From assembly GCA_037893225.1 (NCBI GenBank), contig JAZGUH010000117.1, positions 248,001 to 312,000 of the forward strand: a stretch of DNA of 64,000 nt. The letters run 5' to 3'. This stretch comes from Hippasteria phrygiana. Its lineage: Eukaryota > Echinodermata > Asteroidea > Valvatida > Goniasteridae. The notes under the pieces are model-generated. The model did not search any database. It had not been told where the DNA came from and saw only the letters and a list, made by a program, of their open reading frames with translations. A program made the translations under genes and the position numbers. Each line of letters opens with the position of its first letter. The stretch's first letter is position 1. Shown in pieces: positions 60,601-64,000 of the stretch.

Positions 60601-63039
60601 AGTAAAAAATAAAGACAGTAGCTGAAATATCAATAACCTGTATTAGTCCCCAATTTGGCATTCAAAACCATGCGTAACTTTCAATTGAAAGTGATGCGGG
60701 AATGACACAACCTTTCGGCCAGTGTTTTGTTTCATTATTTTGTCTTTCTCCATGACAATCCTGCACTGTGCATGCTAAACCTCTCTATCGGGATAGGGTA
60801 CAAGAGAAACAAATCTCTGTTCTAATTTACATCAACCCCGACACAAATTCCATCTTCTGACTCCCTGTGTTGTTTCCCATATTATTTTATTTTCATTTTG
60901 GTATTTTAATTTTCTGTATTATTTAGTATTTGTATTTTTATTGTAAAATAGTGCCGAAATAAAGCATTCATATTATTAACATGTTTCATGAAACTTATTC
61001 TGTACATTTATAGAATAAAGCGTTTTTGCCCTTTTTCGACGTATAGTGTATGACGCACTGTATGCTCAGTGCTTTCCGAGAGCCTGTGTGAAAAAAATCG
61101 CAGGCTTACTCGGGTGTGACTCGAACCCATGACCTCCTGCTTACTGTTGCAGACGTAAGCAGGAGGTTGTGGGTTCGAGTCCCGCCCGAGTAAACCTGCG
61201 ATTTTTTTCCAACAGGCTGTTGGGAAGCAGTGAGTGCTTCATAGTATACACTGCGTCGGGAAATTCCAACTTCTTACTTACTCTGTATACTATCATCGTG
61301 TATGGAGGCCAGGTTCGCCCCCAGAGTCCTCTGGCATTCTGCCCTGGCTCCGTGCCATGTCCTTCTCGTGTCCATGGTTGTACCACCCATCCTGTAGCAC
61401 CTGTTGTTATACTTCCACCAGCCCGAGGGGCATCCTCCCGTCGGGGCCTCCGTGGGTGCCTTGGTAACCGTGGGAGGGTCGTCAAAGTTGCGCTTGCAGA
61501 TGAACTGGCGCTCCACGCCACAGTTAGTGTCTCTCCAACGGCCTGGTAGTACAACTTGAAGGCAAAAATGATAAACACAGTTTAATTTTTTTCAAAGTTA
61601 TGCCTATTCACACATCGCCCTCCCCATTTTTTTGCGAAGATGCACATGTCCCAATACCACATTAACAATCCAAACAAAACTATCATAACAAGGGGGGTGT
61701 CTCTCCTTATGGCCAGGGGAGGATACCGCTACCCCAATCTCAACCAAAAAGTGACAGATTACTATAAATTTCGTTCCAAAAAGAAACCCAAATGATTTCG
61801 CTGGAGGCACAGTTTCCGTGTACAAGATCATTGAAAAAATCTAAGTAGTTTTCATTCAGCCGCCACAATAAAACACACCGTTTCGTTAGAGAACAGCATA
61901 TCTCCAAATTGTATAAATTTGTTGTAAAAATGGGACTTAAGACGTAAGCTCAAAGTTCCTAAATGCACAATGCAAAACAAAATTGCATCCCGATACTATC
62001 GCGAAAAACTACACGGGCGGATTCCACCGAGGACTCTTAAGGGTTCAGGCGCTTCAATTAAATTCTATGTCTTCAATTCTACCGAGATGTACCATAGCTT
62101 TTGTTACTGTGTCCAATGTTAAATTCCCCCCCCCAAAACAAAAAAAACAAAAACAAAAAAAACCTATAAACCCCCCCAAAAAAAAAACACAAAACACAAA
62201 ACAAGCAAAAAACAAAAAAATATTACTCACAAATTTCAAATTTTATCATCTCCACGCACTGTTCCTCGCCGTTCTTGTCATCAGGTTCGTTTGCTTTCCA
62301 ATTTTCATAGTCTAAGAAACTGCCATCTGACCACCTTGCATCAACGGAGAACAAAATTTGACATTACTGTTTAAAACTTGTTTTGAGCCGGCCTCTATTT
62401 AACATGCCCAAACATATGAATAATAAAACAATTATTTATTCTTAATCAGCAGCATTTTACATTCAAAATCTCGAAACGCTTTACCCAACTATAAACCGAC
62501 CGACCGATCGACCGACTGATCAATTGAGTAATACATGTAATACCTTTTAAAAAGAAATTATTTAAACCCTAACAGTCCCAAATCCTCCAATTTCAAAATG
62601 AATTTTCACATACCGAAGGGAGGGAGTTCGGGTTAATCTTTAATAATCCTCAGTGAAACCGGAAGTCTACTGCGCAGATTAGGTGCATAATTGGAAAAAG
62701 CATGATCACGTATGCCTTGGACGAACTTGAGCATGATTTTTAAAAGCTATCACAACTTTCAGTGCGAATATTGGACGCGTGAACTGATATCAACACTGTG
62801 CTAGAATTTATTTTTAAATTATTATTTATAATCACAACGATATTTACACATCGATCATAACTCTTAATTCCGATATCAGTGAAGATAAAGACTCCATATT
62901 TTAACTTCGAGCCCATATGCCTGTGTTGTACCAATGACTATAAGAACCCGTTTTCCGAAGTATATACTTACTCATAATGACCTGCGCGGGATCCATTTTC
63001 TCTCAAGCCAATCCAGTAAGACGCGGCAAAGTTGTCAGT
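36493..63039 (-). CDS. Mannose-receptor-family multi-CTLD type I membrane lectin (3' part, runs off right edge)
   Basis: Twenty-three coding exons on the minus strand: 62972-63039, 62231-62334, 61282-61554, 59696-59841, 58771-58882, 58133-58383, 56772-56937, 53951-54211, 52301-52480, 49788-49847, 48896-49077, 47955-48013, 47484-47581, 46434-46697, 44842-44975, 43895-44000, 43301-43539, 42104-42275, 39415-39681, 39042-39224, 38471-38512, 37663-37695 and 36493-36695. They sum to 3603 nt, exactly 1201 codons with the TAA. Eight C-type lectin domains (A partial, B-H complete) are followed by a short stalk, one transmembrane helix and a 37-residue tail with FKNAAY, matching the FxNxxY uptake signal of mannose receptors. 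This is the architecture of the MRC1/MRC2/PLA2R1/LY75 group. The Cys-rich and fibronectin II domains typical of the N-terminus, if present, lie beyond base 64000. Likely role: endocytic recognition of glycans at the cell surface. Orthology within the group is not resolved. Confidence 0.92.
36742..37135. mobile_element. Inverted-repeat element around ACTGAGGAC
   Basis: The left end near CATGTTTTACGATACTACTG is complementary to the right end CAGTCGTAAAGGATAACATG. The interior has several GTCCTCAG words. It begins about 45 bases upstream of the transmembrane exon acceptor. Boundaries are approximate. Confidence 0.5.
37663..38512 (-). CDS. Two small stalk exons
   Basis: Exons 38471-38512 (42 nt, TPVTKEPMQTTGV) and 37663-37695 (33 nt, KPKTPQPRKG). 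Both are phase 1 on each side, flanked by AG and GTAG/GTAA, and link CTLD-H to the transmembrane exon. They are Thr/Pro/Lys-rich and symmetric, so each could be an optional cassette. They are supported by phase and splice sites only. Confidence 0.65.
39042..39681 (-). CDS. CTLD-H, membrane-proximal
   Basis: Exons 39415-39681 and 39042-39224, preceded by a linker VPSTPVTPRN. Encodes CSMEGWGNDGHNCLLF, RECWEKYRATLPDIHS, GYIWLQMYRN, DGSKVDYVNW, QPD, ADCVAM, KWSDEFC and CVCRLPA. QPD with WSD resembles the galactose-type set. Confidence 0.87.
39757..39925. mobile_element. MITE with GATATGGGGGAAAAGGG ends
   Basis: Inverted ends GATATGGGGGAAAAGGG and CCCTTTTCCCCCATATC, about 170 bases apart, just upstream (in gene sense) of the CTLD-H exon. 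Confidence 0.8.
40229..40681. mobile_element. MITE with TGTGACCCGCTCTGCAAAAA ends
   Basis: Ends are perfectly inverted for about 27 bases (TGTGACCCGCTCTGCAAAAA then GGGCACA) and flanked by TATA on both sides. Worn fragments with GAGCGGGT lie near 2801 and 58605. Confidence 0.88.
41184..41425. mobile_element. MITE with GGGGCCAATTTCATGG ends
   Basis: Ends GGGGCCAATTTCATGG and complementary ATATTGGCCCC, with CTAAGCACAA-type words inside. Other copies: 27135-27389 and 54561-54751. Confidence 0.8.
41470..42055 (+). other. Possible retroelement 3' end
   Basis: AT-rich, no open frame, ending in GGAATAAAGTTTTTAAATAAA just before the CTLD-G exon region. It has the look of a LINE or transcript 3' end, but nothing identifies it firmly. 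Confidence 0.25.
42104..43539 (-). CDS. CTLD-G
   Basis: Exons 43301-43539 and 42104-42275. Encodes WIGIHCTSPGYYGLDDTCYR, DCHWDEATLASID, AWIGLKRD, FSWLNKNELSYLNW, EPS, GCVRI, RWDNTVC and SICQIGG. The EPS/WDN combination departs slightly from EPN/WND; sugar binding is uncertain. Core Cys are complete. Confidence 0.86.
43895..46620 (-). CDS. CTLD-F, lacks one core cysteine
   Basis: Rest of exon 46434-46697, then 44842-44975 and 43895-44000. Encodes GCEEGWYRVGYQCYQL, DCVNRGANLATI, HAWIGLNKL, FHWTDGSRLNFTHW, GKPA at the sugar triplet, GECVYMM, GQWANDHGS and YLCQKP. The Cys that normally follows the W-x-D segment is absent, leaving the Cys of GEC without its usual partner. No sugar motif. Confidence 0.85.
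45232..45452. repeat. Dispersed repeat, GGATTGAAACTGCACAAA family (reverse copy)
   Basis: Complement of the repeat at 34278-34460, bounded by CCCCTTGCGTACGGATGACG on the left and CAAGGGG on the right. The third copy is 60098-60240. In an intron of the lectin gene. Confidence 0.8.
46580..49077 (-). CDS. CTLD-E, canonical mannose-type motif
   Basis: Split over four exons: 48896-49077, 47955-48013, 47484-47581 and the start of 46434-46697. Encodes CPAGWIARHPYCYY, FCNNHGGYLVSI, SYWIGLRE, WSDETEYSYHNW, EPN, EEECAEI, KWND and PFICKKL. It is the only domain here with both EPN and WND, the set that ligates calcium and binds mannose, fucose or GlcNAc in known receptors. All four core Cys are present. 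Confidence 0.88.
47072..47160 (-). repeat. tRNA-derived SINE fragment
   Basis: Reverse-oriented copy with B-box complement GACTCGAACCC and CTTTCCGAGAGCCTGTG. Same family as 24994-25200. Confidence 0.7.
48423..48598. mobile_element. pogo/Tigger-type MITE
   Basis: Ends CAGTCGAACATC and GGTTTCGACTG with TA on each side (48421-48422, 48599-48600). The body has CTTATAACAAGG-type words. It interrupts a repeat copy (48335-48790) whose unoccupied relative is near 32212. Confidence 0.82.
49788..49847 (-). CDS. Linker exon between CTLD-D and CTLD-E
   Basis: A 60-nt exon between TTTTAG and GTAAGT, phase 1 on both sides. It encodes a Ser/Thr/Pro-rich linker, IPSVAPTGVPMATTVSPITG, likely to be O-glycosylated. 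Being symmetric in phase, it could be skipped without breaking the frame. Confidence 0.78.
49983..51065. mobile_element. Inverted-repeat element(s) with a Crypton-like ORF fragment, copy 2
   Basis: Unit 49983-50902 has ends ACAACACCTGAATAAATCC and its complement, and carries the ORF fragment. It is followed directly by a palindrome at 50903-51065 with arms meeting at CTCGGCTTCGCCTCG. Two direct repeats of about 60 bases (50531-50590, 50707-50770; AATTGGTTACTG start) lie inside. Confidence 0.75.
50167..50499 (+). pseudogene. Crypton/KIAA1958-like ORF fragment, copy 2
   Basis: Reads FVLLTDDEILELVSNADAPN, YAVKRLDEFARHAGTTIEAL, then ELDNFLSRFYAGLRKENG and LYTKKSMHAIR before homology is lost. Longer and better kept than copy 1, but the recombinase catalytic part is absent. 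It may be a passenger fragment in a non-autonomous element. Confidence 0.6.
51205..51272. repeat. 31-bp tandem duplication
   Basis: The unit GTTTCTATCAAAACGGCATT plus 11 bases is present twice in a row. In an intron of the lectin gene. Confidence 0.92.
51330..51552. mobile_element. MITE with GAGTACCGAA ends, second copy
   Basis: Left GAGTACCGAAAAGTGACGTCA-like end and right CATCATCACTTCGGTTCTATA, related to 26686-26841. Confidence 0.65.
52301..54211 (-). CDS. CTLD-D
   Basis: Exons 53951-54211 and 52301-52480. A proline-threonine linker (TPPTPHPTT) leads into CPSGWDGFGSSCY, ECQFSYGADLVTIGS, FIGLHRNING, WEWIGGTSVSYINW, QPDNS, NCVLM, KWFSTSC and YICEIPK. QPD is present but the WND position is WFS, so the second calcium ligand set is incomplete. 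Confidence 0.87.
54561..54751. mobile_element. MITE with GCCAA/TTGGC ends, third copy
   Basis: Worn left end TGCCAAGCTCAACAATTTGC and right end CTCCATGATATTGGCCCC; same family as 41184-41425. Confidence 0.65.
55660..55885. mobile_element. Small element with CAGTGGCGTAGCC ends
   Basis: Begins CAGTGGCGTAGCCAAGGGGG and ends CTGGCTACGCTG; the interior is rich in C runs. Such ends are typical of hAT-like MITEs. Confidence 0.7.
55987..56690. mobile_element. Fold-back element, ~700 bp
   Basis: 55993-56105 is complementary to 56590-56687 (CAGACCCCATCATTTGAAAA and its inverse; GAATTCCCAGTTTTG). A further inner pair is built on TTTGAAATTCGACTT. It ends about 80 bases from the CTLD-C exon at 56772. 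Confidence 0.75.
56772..58383 (-). CDS. CTLD-C, no sugar motif
   Basis: Exons 58133-58383 and 56772-56937. Begins ACPNKPGYFLYGQACF, then QYCAADNATLASI, VWLGLLEDP, a W-x-D segment WVDGWPLHYSNWG, GGECTIM, GQWATVGC and YTVCKYN. The sugar triplet position reads SPN and the WND position reads WAT, so classical calcium-dependent sugar binding is unlikely. The donor after this exon is GTCAGC, a weak but allowed site. Confidence 0.86.
58771..61500 (-). CDS. CTLD-B, galactose-type motif
   Basis: Uses the rest of exon 61282-61554, then 59696-59841 and 58771-58882. A PT-rich linker (TKAPTEAPTGG) precedes CPSGWWKYNNRCYRMG. Then come AWIGL, FLWTDGSSFNYESW, a QPD triplet, TDCVRM, KWNDEDC and FVCLM. QPD with a WND-type motif is the combination known from galactose or GalNAc-binding CTLDs. 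All four core Cys are present. Confidence 0.87.
59180..59275. repeat. Fragment of the 31.5/50.9-kb palindromic repeat
   Basis: Matches 51003-51065 (GCATCTGTCACCTCATGAAA, TTCTTACC) without the opposite arm. Confidence 0.7.
60098..60240. repeat. Dispersed repeat, GGATTGAAACTGCACAAA family (third copy)
   Basis: Forward copy containing AGCCAAGCGAAACGGCCACA and ACAATGGATTGAAACTGCAC; truncated before the CATCCG part. Confidence 0.78.
61070..61262. repeat. Two tRNA-derived SINE copies, head to head
   Basis: A reverse copy (61070-61162, GTGTGACTCGAACCCATGAC) and a forward copy (61150-61262, GGTTCGAGTCCCGCC B-box) meet at GCAGACGTAAGCAGGAGG. They end 20 bases from the exon 61282-61554. A 3' fragment of the family lies at 60782-60860. 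Confidence 0.75.
61480..63039 (-). CDS. CTLD-A (C-terminal part)
   Basis: Exons 62972-63039, 62231-62334 and the start of 61282-61554. They encode YWIGLREN, WSDGSFLDYENW, an EPD triplet, EEQCVEM, then GRWRDTNC and QFICKR. The EPD plus WRD set resembles, but is not, the canonical EPN/WND calcium-sugar site. The N-terminal half of this domain is beyond the right edge. Phases across both introns fit. Confidence 0.85.
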
Positions 63040-63793
63040 CTACGGGACAAGTCATTAAAAGAGTCAACTCATACTTGCTGATTTCAACCGTCATTAACAT
63101 TATATACACAAAGATTAAAGATACAAATTAGGTAACCGTTAACACAGGGCAAAGGCAGTTTGTAGAGCCCGGCATGGTGTTCCGGAGGTTGCAGCTTTAA
63201 ATTGTGCTCTCTTGCCCAATTGTTTTGTTCACTATGATTATCTAATTGATTCCTGATATGTTGCCTGGCAGTATAGTCAGCGGCAGCGATTTCTCGTCAA
63301 GGTTTGGGGGAGGAGGAAAAAGCACACAACCAACAACAATTGCAATTAGCATTTTGTACTCGGTGTTTCTTGTGTATCCTGGGAAATTTTTGAAAATGTG
63401 TGCTGATCTTTGTGTATTCTGGTGCATGGGTGCATGTAAAAGCCAATGACCCATATATGGCAAGGGGAAAATTATTAGGAGGGAGCACTGCCATAGCCGT
63501 CCCCTCCGCAAAAAATATTGGGGGGAAGTGCCCCCCCCCCCCCGTGATCGGCGAGTGTTACAAACATGATTATTCTAAATGCTTAATAATAGTTTTTATT
63601 TTTCATTGCCAGTCTTCAGAAAATCAGTTTAAGCAAGAGGGCCTTATTTTTGCATACAAAAGAACTAAAACCAAAGCTTGAAAATAGGAAACAAACACGA
63701 AGAGCAATTTAAAGCAATTTGTTTACTTGTAATGAAACTTCATTTCAATAAAATGTAGAAAAGTTATACATACATTGTACACAAAGCTATCAG

Positions 63794-63950
63794 ATACATT
63801 GCACATAATACCGCCTGGGTGATTTTGCACAATGGTCAAAAGGCATTGTGGAAAGGGAAAAGGCACAGACATTGCTCCCTTTTCCTTCCCATAATGCCTT
63901 TTGATCATTGTACGTCAAAAGCACCCAGACGGTATATGCGATATACCTTA
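63794..63950. mobile_element. Hairpin MITE near right edge
   Basis: Arms around ACCGCCTGGGTG-TTTTG and AAAAGGCATT-TGG-AAGG are complementary, with the turn near AGACATTGCTCCC. Related to the hairpin inside 5523-5962. Confidence 0.75.
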
Positions 63951-64000
63951 TGGGGCCACTGTTAATGTGCCTTTGATGGTTACGCATTGTCTCACGAATA

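Noticed and set aside
61141..61200. Possible tRNA gene (GGTTCGAGTCCCGCC B-box)
   Set aside because: No acceptor-stem pairing; the same sequence is part of a dispersed SINE family.

Overview
This window reads as eukaryotic nuclear DNA. Coding sequence is split into short exons with GT-AG introns, and the rest is dense with small inverted-repeat transposons, tRNA-derived SINEs, hairpins and long G or C homopolymers. The frequent TAGGCCTA-type words, the gene families and the repeat types suggest a marine invertebrate deuterostome, most likely an echinoderm. That is inference, because no diagnostic marker gene is present. No bacterial operons, rRNA genes, CRISPR arrays or intact functional tRNA genes were seen.

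Layout. (1) Bases 565-4823, minus strand: the first five coding exons of a secreted protein (copy B), running off the left edge. (2) About 4.9-19.5 kb: a 14.7 kb head-to-head intergenic region made almost entirely of repeats. It holds a THAP-domain remnant inside a roughly 5 kb inverted-repeat structure, a 17-bp satellite, a 205-bp repeat family built on TCGACCTGT, nested palindromes, and a roughly 4.1 kb element with inverted ends and a decayed Tc1-like transposase. (3) Bases 19502-33465, plus strand: a complete 11-exon gene (copy A) that splices in silico to an uninterrupted 706-residue open frame. It has a signal peptide, a family-specific N-terminal domain, a protease-associated (PA) fold and a two-lobed peptide-N-glycosidase F-like domain. 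Copies A and B are divergent, inverted paralogues, and the main body of exon 1 is nearly identical between them while the rest has diverged. (4) Bases 33466-36492: no gene recognised. (5) Bases 36493-63039, minus strand: 23 coding exons of a mannose-receptor-family type I membrane lectin, with the 5' end beyond the right edge. They join in frame to 1200 residues plus stop and encode seven complete C-type lectin domains and part of an eighth, Thr/Pro linkers, a transmembrane segment and a cytoplasmic tail with an FxNxxY endocytosis signal.

Function. Both families concern glycoproteins: the lectin receptor would bind and internalise sugars, and the PNGase F-like proteins would be secreted and may act on or bind N-glycans. 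Their adjacency may be chance. The other interest lies in the repeat landscape: a hAT-type element with a perfect 8-bp target duplication, an 806-bp fold-back with an 8-bp duplication, a pogo-type MITE with a related unoccupied site, and Crypton-like ORF fragments carried by inverted-repeat elements. All exon boundaries were set by reading frame, splice consensus and comparison between the two copies; none was confirmed by transcripts.
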